10,762 nt of DNA, from assembly GCA_945877995.1 (NCBI GenBank), contig CAMDXD010000104.1:1-10762 (forward strand), given 5' to 3'. The notes under the pieces were generated by a model. That model worked only from the letters and a program-made list of their open reading frames with translations. It searched no databases and was not told where the DNA came from. Positions 1 through 6,231 of the stretch are shown in pieces. Source of the DNA: Bordetella parapertussis (GTDB lineage: Bacteria > Pseudomonadota > Gammaproteobacteria > Burkholderiales > CAIKXV01). The number at the start of each line of letters is the position of its first letter. Position 1 is the first letter of the stretch. The position numbers and the translations under genes are program-made.

Positions 1-830
1 AGATCGCGGTCGAAATAGCCTTCGGGCAGGCCGATGCGCAGCCCGTCGATCGGCAGGCCGAGCGCACCGACGAGGTCGGGTACCGGCCGCGTGGACGCGG
101 TCGGGTCGGCCGGATCGGCACCGGCGATCGCCTGCAGCAGCCATGCACAGTCGGCGATCGAGCGGGCGAGCGGCCCGACATGGTCGAGCGACTGCGACAG
201 CGGCATCGCACCGGCGCGGCTCACCCGGCCCCAGGTCGGCTTGATGCCGCTGACGCCGCACAGCGCCGCCGGTACCCGGATCGAGCCGCCGGTGTCCGAA
301 CCCAGTGCGCCGTAGAACAGGCCGGCAGCGACGCCGGCCGCGCTGCCGCTGGACGAGCCCCCAGTGATGTACGCCGGGTTCCACGGATTGCAGCAGTCGC
401 CGAAATGAACGTTGTGGCCGGTCGGGCTGAACGCGAACTCGGCGAGGTTGAGCGTACCGAGGTTGATCGAACCCGCCGCGTCGAGCCGCGCCAGCGCGGT
501 CGAGGTGACCGGTGCCACCCAGTCGCGTCGGATGCGCGAGCCGCAGGTCGCCACCTTGCCGGCGCGGTAGTACATGTCCTTGTGCGCAAGCGGCACGCCC
601 TCCAGCGGCCCGAGGGCGGGCGTGACGCGGCCGGCCCGCGCGCGCGCTTCATCGCTCGCCCGCGCCGCGGCCAGGGCCGCGTCGGCCTCGAGCGAGATGA
701 ACACGTTGAGGCGCGGCTGTGCTGCCTGGGCGCGTTCGATGCAGGCGGCGGTCAGTTCCACCGAACTGAACGTGCCGGCGCCGAGCGCGGCAAGCGCATC
801 GACCAGCGTGACCGGGATGTCGGCAGCCAT
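1..830 (-). CDS. Amidase-signature family amidohydrolase, 3' part missing at window edge
   Basis: Hydrolyses a C-N amide (or ureide) bond; the substrate is unknown. The first 276 residues are visible and the gene continues past the left edge. The amidase-signature catalytic triad is complete: Lys84 in AHKDMYY, cis-Ser159 in GGSSSGSAAG and nucleophile Ser183 in GSDTGGSIRVP. The spacings of 75 and 24 residues match those I recall for GatA and FAAH. The stretch SRAGAMPLSQSLDHVGPLAR (204-223) is also typical. No signal peptide is seen, so it should be cytoplasmic. The ATG at 830 overlaps the TGA of the upstream AtzG-like gene by one base (TGATG), which implies translational coupling and perhaps a two-subunit enzyme like AtzE-AtzG or GatA-GatC. 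Its place in a ureide operon suggests a ureide-type substrate, but that is inference. It lacks the DEFAYG-like segment I associate with true AtzE, so I do not give it that name. Confidence 0.9.
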   Translation of the reverse strand, partial: MAADIPVTLVDALAALGAGTFSSVELTAACIERAQAAQPRLNVFISLEADAALAAARASDEARARAGRVTPALGPLEGVPLAHKDMYYRAGKVATCGSRIRRDWVAPVTSTALARLDAAGSINLGTLNLAEFAFSPTGHNVHFGDCCNPWNPAYITGGSSSGSAAGVAAGLFYGALGSDTGGSIRVPAALCGVSGIKPTWGRVSRAGAMPLSQSLDHVGPLARSIADCAWLLQAIAGADPADPTASTRPVPDLVGALGLPIDGLRIGLPEGYFDRD

Positions 831-1048
831 CAGCGCGTCCCGTCCGCTTGCCAGGCGTGACGATCTAGCATCGCGACGAACGCGGACGGCTCGGTCTCGA
901 AGGCAACGGCGATCGGCGAATGCATCAGCGCCGCGCCGACCGCAGCCACACCGTCAACGATCATCGGCAGCCGCGACGGTTCGATCGAGACGCCACAGGC
1001 CGCGGCATTGGCGGCGAGCGTACGCGCATCCTGGGGCACTGCCTTCAT
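830..1048 (-). CDS. Small AtzG-like (DUF4089) protein, probable partner of the amidase
   Basis: A 72-residue protein starting MKAVPQDART. A longer reading frame exists upstream, but the ATG at 1048 is preceded by a near-perfect Shine-Dalgarno (GAAGGAG, 5-base spacing), which decides the start. The pattern is a short helical protein with an SIEPSRLPMIVDGVAAVGAA middle segment and a C-terminal EPSAF. This resembles the DUF4089/AtzG family: small GatC-like subunits that stabilise AtzE-type amidases. The TGA overlaps the amidase ATG by one base, the arrangement expected for subunits made in equal amounts. The gene lies 28 bases after the nickel permease stop. I see no catalytic residues, so a structural role is most likely. 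Family assignment rests on weak similarity in a short protein and on context. Confidence 0.6.
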   Translation of the reverse strand: MKAVPQDARTLAANAAACGVSIEPSRLPMIVDGVAAVGAALMHSPIAVAFETEPSAFVAMLDRHAWQADGTR

Positions 1049-1053
1049 CGGGA

Positions 1054-1060
1054 CTCCTTC
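1054..1060 (-). promoter_or_regulatory. Shine-Dalgarno of the AtzG-like gene
   Basis: GAAGGAG on the minus strand, five bases before the ATG at 1048. It selects this start over the in-frame upstream extension to 1195, which would overlap the permease gene. Confidence 0.75.
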
Positions 1061-1076
1061 ATAGGGGCGGGGAATT

Positions 1077-1886
1077 TCATTCGAGTGGTGCGGCAGCCGA
1101 ACGGGCCGTGCCGCGTATCGCAAGCAGGTAGCAGCCGGCCACTGCGGCGAGCACCGCCAGGCCCACCAGCAGTTCGGTGCCGTCGAACCAGGCATCCACG
1201 CCCGGCGACAGCATGCGCGCGGTGGCCCAGGCCGCCATCGTGAAACTGAGCGTGGCGATCGCCAGCGCGAGACGGCGCATGGCCCGCACGGAGTGGCGCT
1301 GCGTGTTGCGCGCCAGGCGATAGAGCCAGAGCCCGTTCACCGCATCGGTGAGCATCATGCCGGCGGTGAACACCGTCCCCATGGCCAGTGGCAGCCAGAC
1401 ACTGCCCGACAGGCCCGCGGTTCCTGCCCCGAGCGCGAACACCGACGCCTGGGTCAGCGTCTCGAACGACAGCGCGAACAAGGCGCCGATGCCGAAGATC
1501 GCCAGCGGATGGCGCACGCCGAGCAGGCCGCGCAGCCAGCGCCCGCGCAGGCCGCTCGGGCCGTGCAGGTCCGCCTGGCCGGTGTAGAGGCTCCAGACAT
1601 TGATCGAGCCGATGATCACGAGCAGTGCCACGGTCACCCAGCCGCTTGCGGTATCGACCCACTCGGGCAGTTGCACCCCGGACGCCAGCGTCGCCACCAG
1701 CAGCGTGGCCAGCGTGACCAGCGTGCCGTGTCCGAGCGAGAACCAGAGCCCGCACCAGCGGGCGCGCGCCGCGTCCATCCGTGCGTTGAAGCGCGTCAGC
1801 CCGTCGATCGCCGCCAGGTGGTCGGGATCGAGACCATGCTGCATGCCAAGCAGCAGCGCCAGGGCAAACGCATGCATCAGTTCCAT
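1077..1886 (-). CDS. NiCoT-family nickel/cobalt permease
   Basis: Inner-membrane transporter that likely imports Ni2+ (or Co2+) using the membrane potential. The 269 residues contain the NiCoT signature HX4DH (H17, D22, H23 in GMQHGLDPDHLAAID) in the first helix. Further family-like segments are WFSLGHGTLV (48-57) and FTAGMMLTDAVNG (173-185). Several hydrophobic spans are visible, at roughly 5-16, 54-70, 83-100, 125-142, 164-181, 205-221 and 239-257. The segment FALSFETLTQAS departs from the GFDTATE-like motif of classical NicT/HoxN, so this may be a divergent, UreH-like branch. The ATG at 1886 is 10 bases after the upp stop; the ATG at 1877 is an alternative. In a ureide operon the obvious client is a nickel urease encoded elsewhere, which is inference. 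Metal specificity cannot be read from the sequence. Confidence 0.85.
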   Translation of the reverse strand: MELMHAFALALLLGMQHGLDPDHLAAIDGLTRFNARMDAARARWCGLWFSLGHGTLVTLATLLVATLASGVQLPEWVDTASGWVTVALLVIIGSINVWSLYTGQADLHGPSGLRGRWLRGLLGVRHPLAIFGIGALFALSFETLTQASVFALGAGTAGLSGSVWLPLAMGTVFTAGMMLTDAVNGLWLYRLARNTQRHSVRAMRRLALAIATLSFTMAAWATARMLSPGVDAWFDGTELLVGLAVLAAVAGCYLLAIRGTARSAAAPLE

Positions 1887-1896
1887 CGGCCCACCG

Positions 1897-2565
1897 TCAG
1901 TGCCCAGTGCCGAACATGCGGTCGCCAGCGTCGCCCAGGCCCGGCACGATATACGCGTTCTCGTCGAGCCGCTGGTCGATCGCGGCCACGTGCACGCGCA
2001 GCCCCGGAAAACGCTGTCCGAGCAGGTCGAGGCCCTCCGGCGCGGCGAGGATGGCCACCATCCGGATATCGCCGATCGGAAAACCGTGCGCGACCAGCAC
2101 GTCGATCGCATGCGCGGCCGAATGGCCAGTGGCCAGCATCGGATCGACCACGAAGCAGCGGGTTGCGGCCGACGGCGACGGCGCCGGCAGCTTCACCAGG
2201 TACTCCACCGGCCGTGCCTGTGCATCTCGGTAGACCCCGACATGGCCGACCGCGGCCGACGGCATCAGTTCGCAGAAGGCGTCCGCGAGCGGCAGCCCCG
2301 CGCGCAGCACCGGCACCACCATCACCCGCGACTCGTCGACCCAGGGCGCCTGCATCGGCGCCAGCGGCGTCTGGATCGCGCGCGAGGCCAGCGGCAGGTC
2401 AGTGGTGGCGGCGAACGCGAGCAGGCGCCCGAGTTCACGCACGGTCGAACGGAACAGCGCGATCGGCGTGTCCCGGTCGCGCAGGCAGGTCAGCTTGTGC
2501 CCGGCCAGTGGATGGTCGACCACCTGCAGGTCGAGGGCGGCACGCGGCGCGCTGTTCGTCGGCAT
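1897..2565 (-). CDS. upp: Uracil phosphoribosyltransferase
   Basis: Converts uracil and PRPP to UMP and pyrophosphate (pyrimidine salvage, cytoplasm). The 222 residues are slightly longer than the usual 208-216. Family marks are LTCLRDRDT (25-33), VPVLRAGLPLADAFCELMPSA (84-104), GHVGVYRDA, EYLVKLP (121-127), the PRPP-binding loop VVDPMLATGHSA (139-150) and the C-terminal uracil-binding YIVPGLGDAGDRMFGT (205-220). His148 stands where the family normally has Gly (ATGGSA). The ATG at 2565 is chosen because GGGAG lies nine bases upstream; a TTG at 2574 would overlap the uraH TGA and leave no room for that site. It sits between uraH and the nickel permease. Pyrimidine salvage in a purine-degradation operon is unexpected, and its reason is unknown. 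Confidence 0.92.
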   Translation of the reverse strand: MPTNSAPRAALDLQVVDHPLAGHKLTCLRDRDTPIALFRSTVRELGRLLAFAATTDLPLASRAIQTPLAPMQAPWVDESRVMVVPVLRAGLPLADAFCELMPSAAVGHVGVYRDAQARPVEYLVKLPAPSPSAATRCFVVDPMLATGHSAAHAIDVLVAHGFPIGDIRMVAILAAPEGLDLLGQRFPGLRVHVAAIDQRLDENAYIVPGLGDAGDRMFGTGH

Positions 2566-2570
2566 CGCCG

Positions 2571-2927
2571 TCAACTCCCGCGGTAGGTGGAATAGCTCCA
2601 GGGCGACACCAGCAAGGGCACGTGGTAGCCCGCCTGTGCGTCCGATACCGCGAAGCGTACCGGTACCGTGTCGAGGAATGCGGGCGACGCGAGCGCGACC
2701 ACGGCGGCACGGAAATAGTCGCCGACATGGAAGGTCAGCTCATAGCGGCCGACATCCAGCTCATGGGTGTCGAGCAGCGGCAGGTCGGTACGTCCGTCGG
2801 CGTTGGTGAACACCGTCTTCAGTTCGACCCGCTGGCTGCCGTCGATGCGCGCGAGGTCGATGCGCACGCCGGGCGCGGGACAGCCGCGCGCGGTATCGAG
2901 CACATGGGTGGACAGTTTTCCGATCAT
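2571..2927 (-). CDS. uraH: 5-hydroxyisourate hydrolase (transthyretin-like)
   Basis: Hydrolyses 5-hydroxyisourate, the uricase product, to OHCU (2-oxo-4-hydroxy-4-carboxy-5-ureidoimidazoline). The 118 residues are the normal length. It begins with LSTHVLDTARGCPAPGV (5-21), carrying the active-site His8, and contains TNADGRTD (41-48) with Arg46. It ends in the family's C-terminal signature YHVPLLVSPWSYSTYRGS (101-118), with His102 and the terminal YRGS. No signal peptide is present, so it acts in the cytoplasm. The start at 2927 overlaps the uraD stop (ATGA) and has AGGAGGAG five bases upstream. The coupling to uraD fits known biology, because the two enzymes take unstable intermediates in succession and together set the stereochemistry of allantoin. 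The usual SPYGYSTYRGS reads SPWSYSTYRGS here, a mild variation. Confidence 0.96.
   Translation of the reverse strand: MIGKLSTHVLDTARGCPAPGVRIDLARIDGSQRVELKTVFTNADGRTDLPLLDTHELDVGRYELTFHVGDYFRAAVVALASPAFLDTVPVRFAVSDAQAGYHVPLLVSPWSYSTYRGS
2575..2579 (-). promoter_or_regulatory. Shine-Dalgarno of upp
   Basis: GGGAG on the minus strand, nine bases before the ATG at 2565. It lies at the very end of uraH and favours the ATG over the TTG at 2574. Confidence 0.5.
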
Positions 2928-3466
2928 GGACGCTCCTCCTGCACCGGGATCATGCGCTCGATGCGCAACCCGGTGATCAACTCGACCTGCTGCAGCGCCG
3001 CTTCGAACGCCGCGCCTGCATCGAGGCACAGGCGCCGCTCGAACTCGGACAGGATCTGTTCGCGGGTGTTCTTCAATGCGGCGATGATGAACGGAAAGCC
3101 GAACTTCTGCTGATGCGCTGCATTCATCCGTTCGATGCGCACAGCCTGCTCCGGCGTCAGCGAAAACAGGCCGGCGCCGGCCTGCTCGGTTACCGAGTCC
3201 AAGGTCATCCGCCGCTCGCGTGCCTCGTTTCCCCACAGTTCCGGATGGGCCCGCAGCAGCAGCAACTGCTGCTCCCGGGGACTGGCACGCACCACCTCGA
3301 CCATCGCCCGGTGCACTGCCTGCAGGCTGGCGAACGGGCGGCGTTCCCAGGCCGCCTCTGCCACCCAGGGCGAGTGTTCGAACACCGGACCGAACCCTTC
3401 GATGAAAGCGGCGCGATCGAGGGGCGCCGGGAACCCGGACAGGTGGACGACGGATTCGACAGGCAT
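2924..3466 (-). CDS. uraD: OHCU decarboxylase
   Basis: Decarboxylates OHCU to (S)-allantoin, the step after UraH. The protein has 180 residues, close to or slightly longer than most bacterial homologues. Motifs in order are FGPVFEHSPWVAEAAW (25-40), LLLRAHPELWG (69-79) with the catalytic His74, LDSVTEQAGAGL (89-100) with Glu95, and KFGFPFIIAALKN (121-133), all characteristic of UraD. The protein is predicted helical, soluble and cytoplasmic. It is the first gene of the minus-strand operon. Its ATG at 3466 faces the divergent intergenic region and has no strong Shine-Dalgarno. Its TGA overlaps the uraH start. The uricase that would feed it is not in the window. Confidence 0.95.
   Translation of the reverse strand: MPVESVVHLSGFPAPLDRAAFIEGFGPVFEHSPWVAEAAWERRPFASLQAVHRAMVEVVRASPREQQLLLLRAHPELWGNEARERRMTLDSVTEQAGAGLFSLTPEQAVRIERMNAAHQQKFGFPFIIAALKNTREQILSEFERRLCLDAGAAFEAALQQVELITGLRIERMIPVQEERP
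2933..2940 (-). promoter_or_regulatory. Strong Shine-Dalgarno of uraH inside the uraD 3' end
   Basis: AGGAGGAG on the minus strand, five bases before the uraH ATG at 2927 and embedded in the last codons of uraD. It fixes the uraH start over the longer in-frame extension to 3236. Confidence 0.8.
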
Positions 3467-3546
3467 CAGGACGGGAGCGGCATGGACGACGATCGACCGA
3501 TGCTACCGCGTGGCGCGCCTTCCGGCTTCATGGTACATAAACCCGC
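3467..3546. promoter_or_regulatory. Divergent promoter region between uraD and the allantoate amidohydrolase gene
   Basis: This 80-base gap separates the two divergent operons, so it must hold promoters for both unless they lie inside the genes. On the plus strand TACATA (3534-3539) is a possible -10 box. No convincing -35 sits at the right distance. An 8-base palindrome GGCGCGCC (3512-3519) is present but could be chance at this base composition. No operator of a known purine regulator is recognised. Confidence 0.35.
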
Positions 3547-4806
3547 ATGAGTTCAGCCCTCGCGCCCCACCGGCAGACCCCGCCGTCCCCTGACGCCGCG
3601 CGCATCCTCGAGCGCATCGAAGCACTCGCGCACATCAGCGAGCAGGCCAACGGGCTGACACGCACCTACCTCAGCCAGCAGCACGCGGAGGCGAACCGCC
3701 TGGTCGGCAGCTGGATGCGCGAGGCCGGGCTCGCCGTGCATGTCGACGCGGCCGGCAACCTGGTTGGCCGGCGCGAGGGCGACCGGCCCGGGCTGCCCTG
3801 CCTGATGCTCGGCTCGCACCTGGACAGCGTGCGCAACGCCGGCCGCTACGACGGCATGCTGGGCGTGCTCACCGCGATCGAATGCGTCGAGGCGCTGGGC
3901 GCCCGGCCGCTGCCGTTCGCGATCGAAGTCATCGGCTTCGGTGACGAGGAAGGCGTGCGCTTCCAGGCGACGATGCTGGGCAGCCGCGCAATCGCCGGCA
4001 CCTTCGATCCCGCGCTGCTCGATCTGCAGGATGCGGCAGGCATGGCGCTGCGCGACGCCCTGAGCGCCTTCGGGCTCGACCCGGCGGCGATCGCCCTGGC
4101 GGCCCGCCGCCGCGAAGACGTGCTGGCGTATGTCGAATACCACATCGAACAGGGGCCCGTCCTCGAGGCCGAGGGGCTGCCGGTGGGCGTGGTGACAGCG
4201 ATCAACGGGCAGCAGCGGTTCCGCATCCAGCTCGACGGCATGGCCGGCCACTCGGGCACCGTGCCGATGCGCTTGCGCCAGGATGCGCTGGCGGCAGCGG
4301 CCGAATGCGTGCTGGCCGCCGAGCGCATCGCCACCGGCGTCCCGGATGCGGTGGCGACCGTGGGGCAGCTTGCGCCCTCGCCCGGGGCCACCAACGTGAT
4401 CGCGGGCCGCGCCGTGTTCTCGCTCGACGTGCGCTCGCCGCGCGATGCCGACCGCGCCGCCGTCGCCGCCGCGATCCTCTCCGAATGCCGGGCCATCGCC
4501 GCCCGCCGCCGGGTGACCATCGACATCGTGCAGACCCATGAACTCGCAAGCTGCGGCTGCGCCCCGTGGCTGCAGGCGCAACTGTCGGCGGCGATCGCCG
4601 CCGATGGCCATCGGGTGGTCGCCCTGCCGAGCGGCGCTGGCCATGATGCGATGGCGATGGTCGCGCTGACCGACGTGGCGATGCTGTTCCTGCGCTGCCG
4701 CGACGGAATCAGCCATCATCCGGCCGAATCGATCACCGCCGAGGACGCCGCCACCGGGGCGCGCGTGCTGCAGGTCTTCATCGAACGCTTCGCGCCGCGT
4801 CGCTGA
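3547..4806 (+). CDS. allC: Allantoate amidohydrolase (M20/hydantoinase-carbamoylase family)
   Basis: Hydrolyses allantoate, releasing CO2 and ammonia to give ureidoglycine, which goes on to ureidoglycolate. The 419 residues are normal for the family. The binuclear metal site is complete: His91 (GSHLDSV), Asp102 (GRYDGMLGV), Glu135/Glu136 (GFGDEEGVRF), His199 (VEYHIEQGP) and His390 (GISHHPAE). The dimerisation-domain segment GMAGHSGTVPMRLRQDAL (231-248) and SGAGHDAM (362-369) are also present. The family also contains N-carbamoyl-L-amino-acid hydrolases and beta-ureidopropionases. The allantoate call rests on the adjacent allantoinase and on uraD/uraH. The ATG at 3547 has no visible Shine-Dalgarno, but the conserved part starts near residue 18, so the start is about right. 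It heads the plus-strand operon. Confidence 0.9.
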   Translation: MSSALAPHRQTPPSPDAARILERIEALAHISEQANGLTRTYLSQQHAEANRLVGSWMREAGLAVHVDAAGNLVGRREGDRPGLPCLMLGSHLDSVRNAGRYDGMLGVLTAIECVEALGARPLPFAIEVIGFGDEEGVRFQATMLGSRAIAGTFDPALLDLQDAAGMALRDALSAFGLDPAAIALAARRREDVLAYVEYHIEQGPVLEAEGLPVGVVTAINGQQRFRIQLDGMAGHSGTVPMRLRQDALAAAAECVLAAERIATGVPDAVATVGQLAPSPGATNVIAGRAVFSLDVRSPRDADRAAVAAAILSECRAIAARRRVTIDIVQTHELASCGCAPWLQAQLSAAIAADGHRVVALPSGAGHDAMAMVALTDVAMLFLRCRDGISHHPAESITAEDAATGARVLQVFIERFAPRR

Positions 4807-4814
4807 GCGAAGCG
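4786..4814 (+). other. Stem-loop spanning the allantoate amidohydrolase stop codon
   Basis: CGCTTCGC (4786-4793) pairs perfectly with GCGAAGCG (4807-4814) around a 13-base loop that includes the TGA at 4804-4806. No T-run follows, so it is not a standard intrinsic terminator. It could slow ribosomes or protect the upstream message from 3' decay, or be chance in GC-rich DNA. Confidence 0.35.
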
Positions 4815-4817
4815 CCG

Positions 4818-4878
4818 CCCTTCACTGCCTCCCGGTCCACTGTCCCCGCCTGCCCCCGCCCCCGCCTCCGCACGCCCG
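4818..4878 (+). promoter_or_regulatory. C-rich, G-poor leader before puuE (rut-like)
   Basis: The 61 bases before the puuE ATG contain 38 C, 11 G, 9 T and 3 A, very different from the balanced G and C of the surrounding genes. Such C-over-G regions are typical of Rho-utilisation sites. The tract has no Shine-Dalgarno for puuE. Function is inferred only from composition and position. Confidence 0.3.
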
Positions 4879-5799
4879 ATGCTGCCCGACGAACCCGACT
4901 CCTATCCACGCGACCTCGTCGGCTACGGCCGCATGCCCCCGCACGCCGACTGGCCGGGCGGTGCGCGCATCGCCGTGCAGTTCGTGCTGAACTACGAAGA
5001 AGGTGCCGAGAATTGCGTGCTGCACGGCGACCGTGCGTCCGAGACCTTCCTGTCCGAGATCATCAACGCCCAGGCGTTCGAGATGCGGCACCTGAGCATG
5101 GAGTCGATCTACGAGTACGGCTCGCGGGTCGGTGCCTGGCGGCTGCTGCGCGAATTCGAGCGGCGCCGGATGCCACTCACCGTGTTCGGCGTATCGATGG
5201 CGCTCGAGCGCCATCCTGAACTGGTCGCCGCGATGGTCGAGGCCGGGCATGAGATCGCCTGCCACGGCTGGCGCTGGATCAGCTACCAGAATGTCGACGA
5301 GGCCACCGAACGCGCGCACATGAAGCATGCCGTCGAGGTGATCCAGCGCATGACCGGCAGCGCTCCGGTCGGCTGGTACACCGGCCGCGACAGCCCGAAC
5401 ACCCGTAGGCTGGTCGTCGAGCACGGCGGCTTCCTCTACGACGCCGATTCGTACGCCGACGAGCTGCCCTACTGGCAGCCGGTGGCCGGCCGCCAGCACC
5501 TAGTCGTGCCCTACACCCTCGATGCGAACGACATGCGCTTCGCATCGGCGCAGGGCTTCAATGCCGGCGACCAGTTCTTCAACTACCTGCGCGACTCGTT
5601 CGACGTCCTCTATGCCGAGGGCGAGGATCGCCCGCGCATGCTGTCGATCGGCCTGCACTGCCGGCTGGTCGGCCGTCCTGGACGGTTCCGCGCCCTGCAA
5701 CGCTTCCTGGACCACATCGATGCCCATGACCGTGTCTGGGTCTGCCGCCGGGCCGACATCGCCCGCCACTGGCATGACCGCCATCCGCCGCCGCGCTGA
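4879..5799 (+). CDS. puuE: Allantoinase PuuE (polysaccharide-deacetylase fold)
   Basis: Opens the hydantoin ring of (S)-allantoin to allantoate. PuuE is the metal-cofactor-independent allantoinase, unrelated to the metallo-enzyme AllB/HpxB. The 306 residues match the usual length. Hallmarks are the N-terminal YPRDLVGYGR (9-18), VQFVLNYEEGAEN (33-45) where classical NodB deacetylases carry TFDD, TVFGVSMALERHPE (101-114), AGHEIACHGWRW (122-133), TGRDSPNTR (168-176), YDADSYADELPYW (187-199) and SIGLHCRLVGRPGR (256-269). The start is set by the conserved N-terminus. No Shine-Dalgarno is visible in the C-rich leader, so expression may depend on coupling or another initiation mode. It lies 72 bases after the allantoate amidohydrolase, whose substrate it makes. 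Confidence 0.96.
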   Translation: MLPDEPDSYPRDLVGYGRMPPHADWPGGARIAVQFVLNYEEGAENCVLHGDRASETFLSEIINAQAFEMRHLSMESIYEYGSRVGAWRLLREFERRRMPLTVFGVSMALERHPELVAAMVEAGHEIACHGWRWISYQNVDEATERAHMKHAVEVIQRMTGSAPVGWYTGRDSPNTRRLVVEHGGFLYDADSYADELPYWQPVAGRQHLVVPYTLDANDMRFASAQGFNAGDQFFNYLRDSFDVLYAEGEDRPRMLSIGLHCRLVGRPGRFRALQRFLDHIDAHDRVWVCRRADIARHWHDRHPPPR

Positions 5800-5817
5800 C
5801 CGTCCGGCGCACGCGAC

Positions 5818-6228
5818 ATGAAACTGATGACACTTGCCTTCGGGCTGGGTTTCTTCGTCTTTCCGCTGGCCGCGGTCTGGTATCCGCGTTCACGCTGGAT
5901 GAACTTCTGCTGGGCGATGTTCCTCGCCTGCAGCTGCGGGCTGGTCGCCATGACCATCATCGGCGGCGATGACGACTTCAACAGCACCGTTTCCGACAGC
6001 CAGGCCGAGGTGCAGCGCGTGGAGCTCCTCGAGGCCAAGGCCTTCACCGGAGCATTCCAGCACGTGCTGCTGAACGGCCAGATGTACGCGGTGACCGCCG
6101 ACACCGAGTTCACGCAGGGCGAGCGAGTCTCGCTGCGCACCATGCAGCACTGGCTGTTCAGCGATACCCGCCTTTACCTATGCAGTGAAAACGGTTGCGC
6201 GGCGGCACAGCCGATGGACGAGGACTGA
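5818..6228 (+). CDS. Unrecognised two-helix membrane protein with a soluble C-terminal domain
   Basis: I do not recognise this 136-residue protein. Two hydrophobic spans are visible, at about 3-22 and 28-49, joined by a positively charged loop (YPRSR). They are followed by an acidic stretch GDDDF and an 85-residue soluble part. By the positive-inside rule the loop is cytoplasmic, so the C-terminal domain should face the periplasm. That domain ends with a CX4C pair (Cys122, Cys127 in LCSENGC) that could form a disulfide. Its alternating hydrophobic residues, e.g. QHVLLNGQMYAVTADTEF (81-98) and RLYLC, suggest a small beta-barrel of the OB/SH3 kind, but this is a guess. The gene starts 18 bases after puuE and ends three bases before the next gene, so it is cotranscribed. 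No clear Shine-Dalgarno is seen. No function is proposed. Confidence 0.72.
   Translation: MKLMTLAFGLGFFVFPLAAVWYPRSRWMNFCWAMFLACSCGLVAMTIIGGDDDFNSTVSDSQAEVQRVELLEAKAFTGAFQHVLLNGQMYAVTADTEFTQGERVSLRTMQHWLFSDTRLYLCSENGCAAAQPMDED
6220..6224 (+). promoter_or_regulatory. Shine-Dalgarno of the racemase-superfamily gene
   Basis: GAGGA, seven bases before the ATG at 6232, inside the last codons of the membrane-protein gene. It supports this start and coupling of the two genes. Confidence 0.5.
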
Positions 6229-6231
6229 CCG

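Noticed and set aside
1..830. Naming the amidase AtzE (1-carboxybiuret hydrolase)
   Set aside because: The DUF4089-like partner invites it, but the segment before the Ser loop (FSPTGHNVHFGDCCNPWN) looks like the broad amidase group rather than AtzE, and a third of the protein or more is outside the window.
1049..1195. N-terminal extension of the AtzG-like protein
   Set aside because: The extension overlaps the permease gene, is Trp/Cys/Arg-rich and unlike the family, and the strong Shine-Dalgarno sits directly before the inner ATG at 1048.
1887..2111. 75-residue N-terminal extension of the nickel permease
   Set aside because: It overlaps upp in another frame and reads as Ser/Arg-rich noise. 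The NiCoT signature begins within 20 residues of the ATG at 1886.
1293..3113. 606-codon open frame on the plus strand
   Set aside because: It runs antisense across the permease, upp, uraH and part of uraD, all with clear family motifs. Its translation is Arg/Ala/Pro-rich without any motif, typical of a shadow frame in GC-rich DNA.
3512..3519. 8-base palindrome GGCGCGCC in the divergent promoter region
   Set aside because: Self-complementary GC octamers are common by chance at this composition, and no repeated half-sites or flanking symmetry support an operator.
3553..4719. 388-codon open frame on the minus strand opposite the allantoate amidohydrolase
   Set aside because: The opposite strand encodes all metal ligands of the M20 family. 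The antisense frame has no motif and only reflects third-position G/C bias.
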